Source: an uncultured Woeseiaceae bacterium (GTDB lineage Bacteria; Pseudomonadota; Gammaproteobacteria; Woeseiales; Woeseiaceae). Taken from it: DNA of 22,403 bases. The translations under genes and the position numbers were made by a program. The stretch is from NCBI GenBank assembly GCA_947259435.1, contig CAMYMP010000116.1, positions 1 to 22,403 of the forward strand, in the 5' to 3' direction. The notes beneath the pieces were generated by a model. It searched no databases, was not told where the DNA came from, and saw only the letters and a program-made list of their open reading frames with translations. Shown here piece after piece: positions 16,146-22,403 of the stretch (the first letter of the stretch is position 1; the number at the start of each line of letters is the position of its first letter).

Positions 16146-17474
16146 TTGGGTCAGCCGATCGTGAACGCCCGTTCTACCTACAGTTTTTCGGCGATCTTCG
16201 GCGGTTCCGCGTTCGTCTTCTCGTGCCGAGTGACCGGCGCCGCGCTGACGCTCCTGTTGCAGATAGCACTGGCGCGCTGGATGGGCGCCGCCGAACTCGG
16301 TATCTATATTATTGCGTTTTCGTGGTGTGTATTGCTCGCGGCTGTCAGTCACCTGGGGATGACACCGGCGGCGCTTCGCATAATTGGTCGGGCGTTGGCG
16401 GAGGTCAGGCCCGGGCTGATCTGGGGATTCGTAGAACGGGGTGGCCAGGTAGTTCTCGCTGTGAGCGTTACAGTTGCGCTCTCTGCGAGCCTGCTTGTTA
16501 TCTTGTTGACGGACCGTCTGCCAGGCTCGAACGCTGTGCCTTTTCTTCTTGCGTTTGCTGCCGTTCCGTTACTCGCCCTTATCAGTTTTCAGGGAATGAT
16601 CGCCGTTGCGTTTCGATGGTTCAAGGTCGCTTTTTTACCATCCGAGGTTTTTCGACCAGCGTTGCTCTTCCTGACCATTGCTGTGATCTGGATGACGACG
16701 AGTGAGTTGAACGCAACTGTGGTAATGGCCGTGCAGACATCTCTGATGTTCGTCACGGTAGTCGCTTTGTTTTTCATCCTAAGATTAGGGGTACGAGCGG
16801 AAATCGCACCGGAACCTTCACAGTACGAGACCAGGATCTGGTTACGGATAGGGATGCCGCTGCTGCTTATATCGCTCTTCGGAAATTACTTCCCGGAATT
16901 CATGGTGATCCTCGTGGGCCCGCAGGTAGCCAGCGACCAGGTTGCGATCTTTAACGCAAGCTATCGACTCGCTCTGTTGATCGCGTTCGGCCTGGGTGCA
17001 ATCGACTCGGTTACCGCGCCCGTGGCAGCACGGCTCTTTGCAGCAAAAGAGATGGATGAACTCGAGGCCGTCGTGCAGCGGGCTACAAAGCTCGGCTTCC
17101 TGTGCAGCCTGACTGCGGTTGCCGGATTTGCCGTCTTCGGCAGCTCTCTGCTCGGACTCTTCGGCGCGGAGTTCGTCGTCGGACACGGAACGATGATGAT
17201 TCTGGCGGCCGCACAACTGGTGCGTTCGGCGGTAGGTCCAGTCATGTCGCTAATGTCGGTGACGGGACACCAGGATCATTGCCTCGTCGTATTTGCGAGC
17301 GCACTGGTGGCGGCCGTGATTCTGGTGTTCATTCTGGTGCCTACCTACGGAATTCACGGAGCGGCCATCACCGTCCTTCTGGTAACTCTAGGCTGGTCAA
17401 CGTGGTTGCATCGCCTCGTTGTCGCGCACATCGGCGTGCGGCCATCGATATTCCGCGCCTTTGCGCGTGTTTGA
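16146..17474 (+). CDS. Wzx-type polysaccharide flippase
   Basis: This 442-residue protein is almost entirely hydrophobic helices (about 12), in the pattern of the oligosaccharide flippase/MOP superfamily. An early 'ALARWMGAAELGIYIIAFSW' segment matches the conserved first helix-loop of this family. It would turn the undecaprenyl-linked repeat unit, here perhaps carrying AEP, to the periplasmic face for the Wzy-like polymerase. Start choice is uncertain: TTG at 16146 has AGG 6 nt upstream, while an in-frame GTG at 16161 has no good Shine-Dalgarno sequence. It is last in the phosphonate operon, 69 nt after the cytidylyltransferase gene with no terminator between, and ends 41 nt before the converging hydrolase gene. 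Confidence 0.88.
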   Translation: MGQPIVNARSTYSFSAIFGGSAFVFSCRVTGAALTLLLQIALARWMGAAELGIYIIAFSWCVLLAAVSHLGMTPAALRIIGRALAEVRPGLIWGFVERGGQVVLAVSVTVALSASLLVILLTDRLPGSNAVPFLLAFAAVPLLALISFQGMIAVAFRWFKVAFLPSEVFRPALLFLTIAVIWMTTSELNATVVMAVQTSLMFVTVVALFFILRLGVRAEIAPEPSQYETRIWLRIGMPLLLISLFGNYFPEFMVILVGPQVASDQVAIFNASYRLALLIAFGLGAIDSVTAPVAARLFAAKEMDELEAVVQRATKLGFLCSLTAVAGFAVFGSSLLGLFGAEFVVGHGTMMILAAAQLVRSAVGPVMSLMSVTGHQDHCLVVFASALVAAVILVFILVPTYGIHGAAITVLLVTLGWSTWLHRLVVAHIGVRPSIFRAFARV

Positions 17475-17515
17475 TCGCCGGCTAGGGAAGGATACTCTCG
17501 GCACCGGCGCGGTAA

Positions 17516-18841
17516 CTATTGGGCTTGCACGTCAGTCGGCGGTAAAGGCCTCTGAGTGTCGTCGCAGGCTTCGTTGACAAGCACCTGCCCGCTGGACGAG
17601 AGGAGCGTAGCCGAATCTACACGGCGCCCCTCAAGATCTGTAAAGGTAGCGGGAAGAGCTACAGATATGGTCAACATATCCGGCTGGTTGACCAGAACTA
17701 TCCCGCATTCGAAATCTCTTCGAAAAAGGTCGTTCCAGCGATAGTAAGCGCCATTGGCGTATCCCAGATCTGTCAAATATCCCGACCAAAAACTATTCGG
17801 TGTTATCCGGGTCGGGTCACCGTCAGACGCAAGCATGTCACCCTTGCCGTCGTTGATCAGTAGATAGAATGCAAGCTCGTAGTCTCGTTCTTGAAGACCG
17901 CTGTCGTCATCGTCTTCCATCACGACGTGTTTGCCGTGAACGTGCAGCCAGTCGATGAGTCCTAGCAGCGTTTCGAAGCCATATTGTCCGGAACCACCCC
18001 TGATTCCGGAGTCGGAGATGCCGCGTTCGAAATTTATCCAGTTCGCCGCGTTCAGTTGACGCACAACAGACGGATCACTGCGATCTGTCCACCAGTGCAC
18101 GTTATGCGCTATTTCGCTGTCAGGAAAAGCGTCCCTGACTCGCTCCACAAACTCGGCAAAATATCGGCGCCAGTCAGTCAGAGTCATCTCGGTGCCGGTA
18201 CGTGGATCAACTGGCGTAACCGAGCGGCCGCCTCCGTCACTAACGGTGATTCGGCTCAGATTGACATCGTCAACATATATTCCGAGGTATCCTGCCGCCA
18301 TCCGCGCACTCTGACTTGCGATGAAGTAATTCTGAAAATCCGGATTGCCGATATCAGCCGCATATTGAGGACATGTGCCGTCGGAACAGCCATAGGGGAT
18401 GTAAAGGTTTTGGCCGTTGGTGTCCTTCAGGATCCAGTCGGGATGGTCCTGCGCAATTGATGACGATCGGTAAATCGCATACGCATCCTTGTACTCCCAC
18501 GCATTGGGGTACCACGACAAGCGGCTGTCGAAGTACGGAGCGTATGTCAGCATCCTGTAATAGTGCTCGCGCATGAACTGTTGTTGATCTTCAGTCGGAT
18601 TGTCTGTCCACTCATCGAATCCTGAATCGGCAACGACGAAAAGATTCACTTTGCCCTCTGGTCCCGCGGTTTGCGCAGCAACAGTCGAGGTCAGGGCGCC
18701 GCTAAGCAAGACAGCAAACAGGCCCGCTCGAGCGTACTGCAGAGGTGTCCCGAGATTCGTGCTTTTGAAGACGCGAAAGCTTGCGTGCAGGAAGCACGTG
18801 CAGCGCGGTTGTGCCTTTGTCATCGATGTACTCGCTTCCAT
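17516..18841 (-). CDS. Secreted glycoside-hydrolase-like protein
   Basis: This 441-residue protein appears to be a TIM-barrel type putative glycoside hydrolase, closest in feel to the hypothetical glycosyl hydrolase families seen near polysaccharide loci. An unusually long basic N-terminal region (about 38 residues) precedes the signal core 'AGLFAVLLSGALTSTVAAQ'. Features of a carbohydrate-active barrel are many exposed aromatics ('WYPNAWEY', 'HPDWILKD'), a strand ending in paired Asp ('GIYVDDVN', 187-194), 'NFERGIS' with Glu272, and an acidic strand 'VVMEDDDD'. It may trim or release the locus polysaccharide outside the cytoplasm. The C-terminus 'PLPPTDVQAQ' looks like the first strand of a fibronectin type III domain that is then cut off. 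The ATG at 18823 is an alternative start. Family assignment is tentative. Confidence 0.6.
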   Translation of the reverse strand: MEASTSMTKAQPRCTCFLHASFRVFKSTNLGTPLQYARAGLFAVLLSGALTSTVAAQTAGPEGKVNLFVVADSGFDEWTDNPTEDQQQFMREHYYRMLTYAPYFDSRLSWYPNAWEYKDAYAIYRSSSIAQDHPDWILKDTNGQNLYIPYGCSDGTCPQYAADIGNPDFQNYFIASQSARMAAGYLGIYVDDVNLSRITVSDGGGRSVTPVDPRTGTEMTLTDWRRYFAEFVERVRDAFPDSEIAHNVHWWTDRSDPSVVRQLNAANWINFERGISDSGIRGGSGQYGFETLLGLIDWLHVHGKHVVMEDDDDSGLQERDYELAFYLLINDGKGDMLASDGDPTRITPNSFWSGYLTDLGYANGAYYRWNDLFRRDFECGIVLVNQPDMLTISVALPATFTDLEGRRVDSATLLSSSGQVLVNEACDDTQRPLPPTDVQAQ

Positions 18842-19201
18842 CCCTGGAATCCTAAACGCTATGCCAATTGGATACTAGCTGCAACCGGTCGCAAACTCGC
18901 GACACCGGAACGTCGTTCCCGACGCGTACGACCATGAAAGGCAACGATCTAATAATTTTGCCTAGATTTGAAAGTTTACGGGAAGTCCGCTTGCTGAAGC
19001 CCGTGTCGCGACGGGCCAAGGCCGGTCACTCGATTAGGGATCTGCATGACGCTTATGTGAAACCGACGATGCCAACTTGAGTCCTGCATTGGCTTGATTG
19101 AGATCGATTGCGTTGAGCGATAGATGACGCCCGGATCATCAATTCGTCAAACTCAGTAATCGCTTACCCAGATACACAAGCGATCTCGCGCAACTATCGG
19201 G
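18842..19201. other. 360-nt gap without a convincing gene
   Basis: The region lies upstream of the hydrolase gene and downstream of the ATP-grasp gene, both on the minus strand, so it should hold the hydrolase promoter. I see no clear -35/-10 pair. Two inverted repeats are present: GCCCGT/ACGGGC (18999-19016, 6-nt loop) and ATCGCTT/AAGCGAT (19159-19184, 12-nt loop). The second lies just past the ATP-grasp stop and could be a weak terminator. A 70-codon plus-strand frame (18868-19080) has no ribosome site or recognisable motif. Confidence 0.6.
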
Positions 19202-20440
19202 TCAGCGATGCTGTCCGCGTAACCAATGCCACAGCTTCCGGACAGCCGTCAGCGGCAGCGAGAGAAGGTGGCGCAGGCTTGGGCTTGGATCGCGTAGGTC
19301 AAGAATGTCGTACTGGACACCGGGACGGAAATCGCGCAGAAAGTACCATAGTGCGCGCCAGCGTTTGGGGACGGGGCTCAGGTAGCGCGGGCACATACCG
19401 AGCCAGATACCAGCCACGCTGGTGATGTCGCCGAGCAGATAACGATTGCGCTTGCCGATCGGGTAATTCGGATCCATGGGCGCGCATTTGCCATCGCGGA
19501 GGTAGCAGTACAGTGTGAAGGGGAAGTTCAGGCCCAACTTGGTGGCCGCGGATTGGGGCGCCCAAAAACGCCCGTTTACCTCCATTAGCACCGGTCTGTC
19601 CACGGTCTTGTCGACCTTGTATTCGATCATCGCGATACCGTCCCAGCGCATCGCTCGCAACAAGGACTGCGTCCACTCGCGCAGCCTCGGATCCACGGGG
19701 ACGCTCACATGTAACGAGGTAATGCCGCCGGTCGCCGGATACTCACGCTCTCCCTCGTACTGGTAGATTCCAGACAACTCGCCACCGGCGTAAAGAACTC
19801 CCTGATTCACTTTCACGCCCGGGCAATACTCTTGGAGAAGGGGGTAATCGCCGAGTAGCTGAAATTCCCGGCACCGGGAAGCCAGTTCGTCGCGGTCTCG
19901 CGCGTAGGCAACCTTGAACCCGAAGTCCGTACCGATTCGGCCGTAGGACACGCACGGCTTCATCACTATCGGATAGCCGACGCGCTCGGCGAAGGACAAC
20001 GCCTCTTCGCCGGATTGTGGAACGCAACTTTGCGGTGTTGTGATTCCGAGCGATTGCGCCATCGGCATCGTCTTGCTCTTGTCCAGGACGATGCGCAATG
20101 CATCGCTTGGCGGCAAAGCAAGCTTCGTCAGCCCTTCGAACTCCGCTCGGAATTCGTCCAGAACGATGACCGTTTCTTCCGCGACGGGGAAAACGAAGGA
20201 CACGCGATAACGCTCGACGGCGTCTCGGATCACGTCGACAAATTCGTGCTTGTTCTCGAGAGGGTCTGGGTACCAGCAGGAAGAGCGCGCATAGCGCGAG
20301 AAAAAGCCGAGGGACCGCCGCTCCGCACCCGTCGCGAGCACGGACAAACCGCGAGAGCCCAGAGCCCGGATCACCGCCAGGCCCTGGCGTCGATCCGCAC
20401 CGGTAACTAGGACATCAACAGGGCGTGCCTGCGGGCTCAC
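19202..20440 (-). CDS. ATP-grasp family ligase
   Basis: This 412-residue ATP-grasp enzyme starts with a Rossmann-like preATP domain ('PVDVLVTGADRRQGLAVIRA'). The ATP-binding domain includes 'YPIVMKPCVSYGRIG' with the nucleotide-binding Lys, 'LLQEYCPGVKVNQG' and the Mg-binding strand 'VLMEVNGRFW' (Glu and Asn). Such proteins join a carboxylate to an amine or thiol through an acyl-phosphate; members are frequent in surface-glycan loci, but substrates are rarely known. The frame opens 48 nt earlier at an ATG (20488), but a GTG at 20440 has AGGAG (20448-20452) exactly 7 nt upstream and begins the conserved region directly, so it is preferred. It is divergent from the metallopeptidase gene. A link to AEP chemistry is possible but not shown. 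Confidence 0.82.
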   Translation of the reverse strand: MSPQARPVDVLVTGADRRQGLAVIRALGSRGLSVLATGAERRSLGFFSRYARSSCWYPDPLENKHEFVDVIRDAVERYRVSFVFPVAEETVIVLDEFRAEFEGLTKLALPPSDALRIVLDKSKTMPMAQSLGITTPQSCVPQSGEEALSFAERVGYPIVMKPCVSYGRIGTDFGFKVAYARDRDELASRCREFQLLGDYPLLQEYCPGVKVNQGVLYAGGELSGIYQYEGEREYPATGGITSLHVSVPVDPRLREWTQSLLRAMRWDGIAMIEYKVDKTVDRPVLMEVNGRFWAPQSAATKLGLNFPFTLYCYLRDGKCAPMDPNYPIGKRNRYLLGDITSVAGIWLGMCPRYLSPVPKRWRALWYFLRDFRPGVQYDILDLRDPSPSLRHLLSLPLTAVRKLWHWLRGQHR

Positions 20441-20640
20441 GCGTCCGCTCCTAGATGTATCGAAGCAGCGGATGCCGGCAAACACCATGTACGTCGTCGA
20501 TCCATCGCAGCTTTGTGATCTCCTCCCTGGATCTATTGTTGTGTCGCGAGTTTCAGGTCGCGACGGCTCGATCTATTTCCGGGTCAGCGAAGACTGGTGC
20601 CATAGTCTAGCCTACTGCCGGGATCCTGGTCCGAGTAAGG

Positions 20641-20904
20641 ATGCCGGACACCGGGCACGAGGAGGAGCATGACCCCGAAGGGAAGGGCGTACTCGGTCTT
20701 TACGTTGGTCTGTCGCTGCCGGAGCGTGGCGTGGACTACGCGGGCGAGTTACCGGACGTCATCTATATTTTCCGTCGCCCGCACCTGGAATTGGGCCTTC
20801 CGCCGAATCAACTCCGCGACGAAATTGTCAGGACGCTGATTCATGAAATTGCCCATTACTTCGGCATCGATGACGATCATCTCGACGAGATCGGGTGGGG
20901 CTAG
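20641..20904 (+). CDS. Zincin-like metallopeptidase, N-terminally short
   Basis: This 87-residue product matches the C-terminal two thirds of the small zincin-like (metallopeptidase family, PF06262-type) proteins. It shows 'VLGLYVGLSLPERGVDYAGELPD' (17-39, here interrupted by family substitutions), a strand 'IYIFRRP' and the zinc site 'HEIAHYFGIDDDHL' (68-81), i.e. H-E-x2-H-x2-G with following Asp residues, ending 'DEIGWG' as usual. Typical members have about 120-140 residues, with a helical N-terminus that is missing here. In the same frame there is a TAG at 20608-20610, and AAGG lies too close to the ATG to be a useful ribosome site. The gene may be a truncated remnant or may start differently. 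Function in cells is unknown for the family. Confidence 0.6.
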   Translation: MPDTGHEEEHDPEGKGVLGLYVGLSLPERGVDYAGELPDVIYIFRRPHLELGLPPNQLRDEIVRTLIHEIAHYFGIDDDHLDEIGWG

Positions 20905-21189
20905 TCGATGGTTGTTAAGCGGGGCATGGTTAGCACATGACTTGCTACACCGTCAGGAAAATCGACGACATCTTCGTGGGGCCTTTTGTTTTTGGTGAGG
21001 GTATGGGCTTGCGAACCTGTAACGCAGGTTTTGTCGCCAACTGTGAGTCGTGTCTCAGCTTTACGCGCCCGCGGTATGGAATAGTGACTTTCTGTTGAAC
21101 AAACTGGTTCGCGAATGCTCGCATTTGGCGAACCAAGCGCCCGCAATTTCTCCGAGAATTGACCAGGGCAGCGGCTCGGAGGTTATGAC
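20905..21189. other. 285-nt intergenic region with two hairpins
   Basis: It separates the metallopeptidase and the SGNH lipoprotein genes. AACCTG/CAGGTT (21014-21030, 5-nt loop, then TTG) may weakly terminate the upstream gene. A stronger imperfect hairpin lies at 21105-21135. I see no strong promoter. Minus-strand open frames here lack ribosome sites and motifs. Confidence 0.5.
21105..21135 (+). other. Long imperfect hairpin in the leader of the SGNH gene
   Basis: TGGTTCGC (21105-21112) pairs with GCGAACCA (21128-21135). Inside, AATG (21114-21117) pairs with CATT (21122-21125) around a CTCG tetraloop, with a G-U wobble and one bulge between the stems. No U-tract follows, and the ATG of the next gene is 55 nt downstream. 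It is probably a structured leader element or the foot of an upstream terminator. Confidence 0.35.
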
Positions 21190-22098
21190 ATGAGAGTATT
21201 TCACTTGGGACTGGTTACCGCGTCGCTGGCGTTTGCGGGCTGCGATGCCGTCAATGATGCCGTCGACGCGATCGACGATATCGGCAACGACGCGGACGTG
21301 TACTACCACGTTTCGCTTGGCACATCGTTGTCTGTCGGTGTCCAACCCAACGATAGCGGCGTACTGCTGCCGACGGACGATGGTTATTCCGAACAGCTGT
21401 TCGACCAGATTAGGCCGGGATTCGAAGCCGGGGCGCCGAATCGTGAACTGCGGCTTGTCAAACTCGGCTGCCCTGGAGAGACCCTGGACGATATGTTAAA
21501 TGGCGGCAGCTGTCCCTACCTTGCAGGTTCTCAGCTTGATGCAGCCGTGGATTTTCTCGAGGACAATGCCGACAAGGTCTACCTGGTGACGATCGACATC
21601 GGCGGAAACGATTTTCGCAATGCTGATTGCATCACCGACGCAGTGGATTTCGACTGTGTGAATACCGTATCGGCGCAGATCGCCACTGACTTGGCGTCGG
21701 TTCTTGCAGCGCTCGGCAACGCCGCAGATCCGGCCACGACGATCGTTGGCATGAATTACTACAATCCCTACCTGTCGTCCTGGCTGGAAGGGCCGGACGG
21801 CGAGACGCTCGCCACCGATTCGGCGCAGGCCGCTGTCGTATTCAATGATTCCCTGGCTACGACCTATGGCACGGCAGGAATTTCCATGGCGGATGTGTAT
21901 GTGGCATTCGAGTCGGATGACTTCGCCACCATGGTACCGACGTCACTACCATCACCGAACGACATGCTGCCCGTCAGCGTGGCGAACATCTGTTCGTTCA
22001 CCTACATGTGTGACGCGCCACCTGTAGGGCCGGATATCCATGCGAATGTCGCGGGCTACAGCCTGATCGCGACTACGATGGAAACGGTATTGCCCTGA
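21190..22098 (+). CDS. SGNH/GDSL-type hydrolase lipoprotein
   Basis: This 302-residue protein has a lipoprotein signal ending 'LAFAGC' with Cys18, so it should be anchored in a membrane facing the periplasm or outside. The SGNH hydrolase core shows block I as 'SLGTSLSVG' (42-50), with nucleophile Ser46 where Thr replaces the Asp of GDSL. It also shows the 'GCPGET' loop (93-98), block III 'DIGGNDF' (136-142) supplying the oxyanion Gly and Asn, and block V 'PDIHANVAGY' (281-290) with the Asp-His of the triad. Such enzymes are esterases or acyl hydrolases, including polysaccharide O-deacetylases; the substrate here is unknown. A long acidic Asp/Asn-rich stretch (19-37) follows the Cys. GGAGG (21178-21182) is 7 nt upstream of the ATG. 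Confidence 0.85.
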   Translation: MRVFHLGLVTASLAFAGCDAVNDAVDAIDDIGNDADVYYHVSLGTSLSVGVQPNDSGVLLPTDDGYSEQLFDQIRPGFEAGAPNRELRLVKLGCPGETLDDMLNGGSCPYLAGSQLDAAVDFLEDNADKVYLVTIDIGGNDFRNADCITDAVDFDCVNTVSAQIATDLASVLAALGNAADPATTIVGMNYYNPYLSSWLEGPDGETLATDSAQAAVVFNDSLATTYGTAGISMADVYVAFESDDFATMVPTSLPSPNDMLPVSVANICSFTYMCDAPPVGPDIHANVAGYSLIATTMETVLP

Positions 22099-22238
22099 GT
22101 GCAAGCGATTCCAAGGGAGCATGCTTAGCTGAGGACTCGCTCCACCCCAGCGAGTAATTGCGAAATAGCGGTACGGGAAACCAGGGTATGGTGCCTCAGA
22201 GTATCCTCCGCGGCAGAACCGTACCACCGCCAGGAAAC
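22099..22238. other. Intergenic segment with inverted repeats, no gene
   Basis: ACTCGCT/AGCGAGT (22135-22155, 7-nt loop) and a wider pair GGTACGG (22170-22176) / CCGTACC (22219-22225) lie between the SGNH stop and the strong terminator. The 56-nt span of the wider pair is too short for a tRNA and has no T-loop. I see no coding capacity. Confidence 0.5.
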
Positions 22239-22265
22239 GAAAATGGGCCCATCGGGCCCATTTTC
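22239..22265. terminator. Strong bidirectional intrinsic terminator
   Basis: GAAAATGGGCCC (22239-22250) pairs perfectly with GGGCCCATTTTC (22254-22265) around an ATC loop. The 12-bp stem has a GC core and A/T ends. On the plus strand TTTTCATTTT supplies the U-tract, and on the minus strand the complementary A-run gives TTTTCGTTT. It lies between the plus-strand SGNH gene and a converging minus-strand gene and would serve both. Confidence 0.85.
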
Positions 22266-22317
22266 ATTTTCTCGTCTAGTGCGGTTGAGGATGAAGGCCC
22301 TGGTCGACCAACCGCCG

Positions 22318-22403
22318 CTACGGACCTAGCGTGAATGTCACGCTCGTCGGGACCTCATCCCAGACGAATCCGCTGACCGTCAAAGCCGTCACCGTCGCCG
22401 TGT
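22318..22403 (-). CDS. 3' end of an unidentified minus-strand gene
   Basis: On the minus strand a frame open from the window edge reads 27 residues to a TAG at 22318-22320. The tail alternates hydrophobic and polar residues ('TALTVSGFVWDEVPTSVTFT'), as at the end of a beta-rich extracellular or Ig-like domain. The stop falls 53 nt before the bidirectional terminator, as expected for a real gene end. Too little is visible to name it. Confidence 0.45.
   Translation of the reverse strand, partial: TATVTALTVSGFVWDEVPTSVTFTLGP

Noticed and set aside
17476..17509. CGCCGG/CCGGCG repeat between flippase and hydrolase as a terminator
   Set aside because: Only 6 bp with a 22-nt loop and no U-tract.
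18868..19080. 70-codon plus-strand frame in the gap upstream of the hydrolase gene
   Set aside because: No Shine-Dalgarno sequence, no recognisable motif, basic and low-order composition; probably chance.
20441..20488. ATG 20488 as start of the ATP-grasp gene
   Set aside because: No ribosome site there, while a GTG at 20440 has AGGAG at ideal spacing and precedes the conserved domain directly.
20669..20842. 57-codon frame after a good GAGGAGGAG sequence inside the metallopeptidase gene
   Set aside because: It is out of frame with the intact zinc-site frame and its product (Arg/Ser/Thr-rich) looks like a shadow; the purine run encodes Glu residues.
22170..22225. Possible tRNA-like fold from GGTACGG/CCGTACC
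   Set aside because: The span is only 56 nt and has no T-loop, D-arm or CCA.

Overview
The window reads as a cell-surface polysaccharide (capsule or exopolysaccharide) locus of a Gram-negative bacterium, most likely a proteobacterium. The evidence is an outer-membrane beta-barrel, a Wza-type export protein, a Wzc-type tyrosine autokinase, signal peptides and a lipobox. No rRNA or tRNA is present and there is no safe taxonomic marker, so anything finer than 'probably Gammaproteobacteria' would be a guess.

Layout. Positions 1-359 (+) hold the 3' end of a thymidylate-kinase-like gene, followed by a converging CDP-glycerol glycerophosphotransferase (TagF)-like gene (438-1703, -). A GT4 glycosyltransferase (1841-2968, +) converges on a NodB-type polysaccharide deacetylase (2988-4043, -). 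The initiating polyprenyl-phosphate sugar transferase (4326-5792, +) converges, with a 56-nt overlap, on a tightly packed minus-strand operon. Read 5' to 3', that operon is Wzy-like polymerase/ligase (11208-9961), outer-membrane beta-barrel (9838-8579), short Wza-like export protein (8582-8016) and Wzc-like BY-kinase (8019-5737).

Divergent from that operon is a plus-strand phosphonate operon (11376-17474). It encodes PEP mutase fused to a nucleotidyltransferase, phosphonopyruvate decarboxylase, 2-aminoethylphosphonate (AEP) transaminase, a separate PntC/LicC-like cytidylyltransferase and a Wzx-type flippase. The first three enzymes make AEP from PEP, the nucleotidyltransferase(s) would give CMP-AEP, and the surrounding genes build, flip, polymerise and export a glycan. 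The best reading is a locus for a phosphonate (AEP)-decorated polysaccharide. No obvious AEP transferase such as LicD is visible; the TagF-like protein is the most attractive candidate in view.

Positions 17516-22403 look like a boundary and less coherent flank: a secreted glycoside-hydrolase-like protein (-), an ATP-grasp ligase (-), a short zincin-like metallopeptidase that seems to lack its N-terminal third (+), an SGNH-hydrolase lipoprotein (+), a strong bidirectional terminator, and the 3' end of an unidentified minus-strand gene. Several operator-like dyads and a repeated leader motif lie in the divergent intergenic regions. No CRISPR array, insertion sequence or attachment site was seen.
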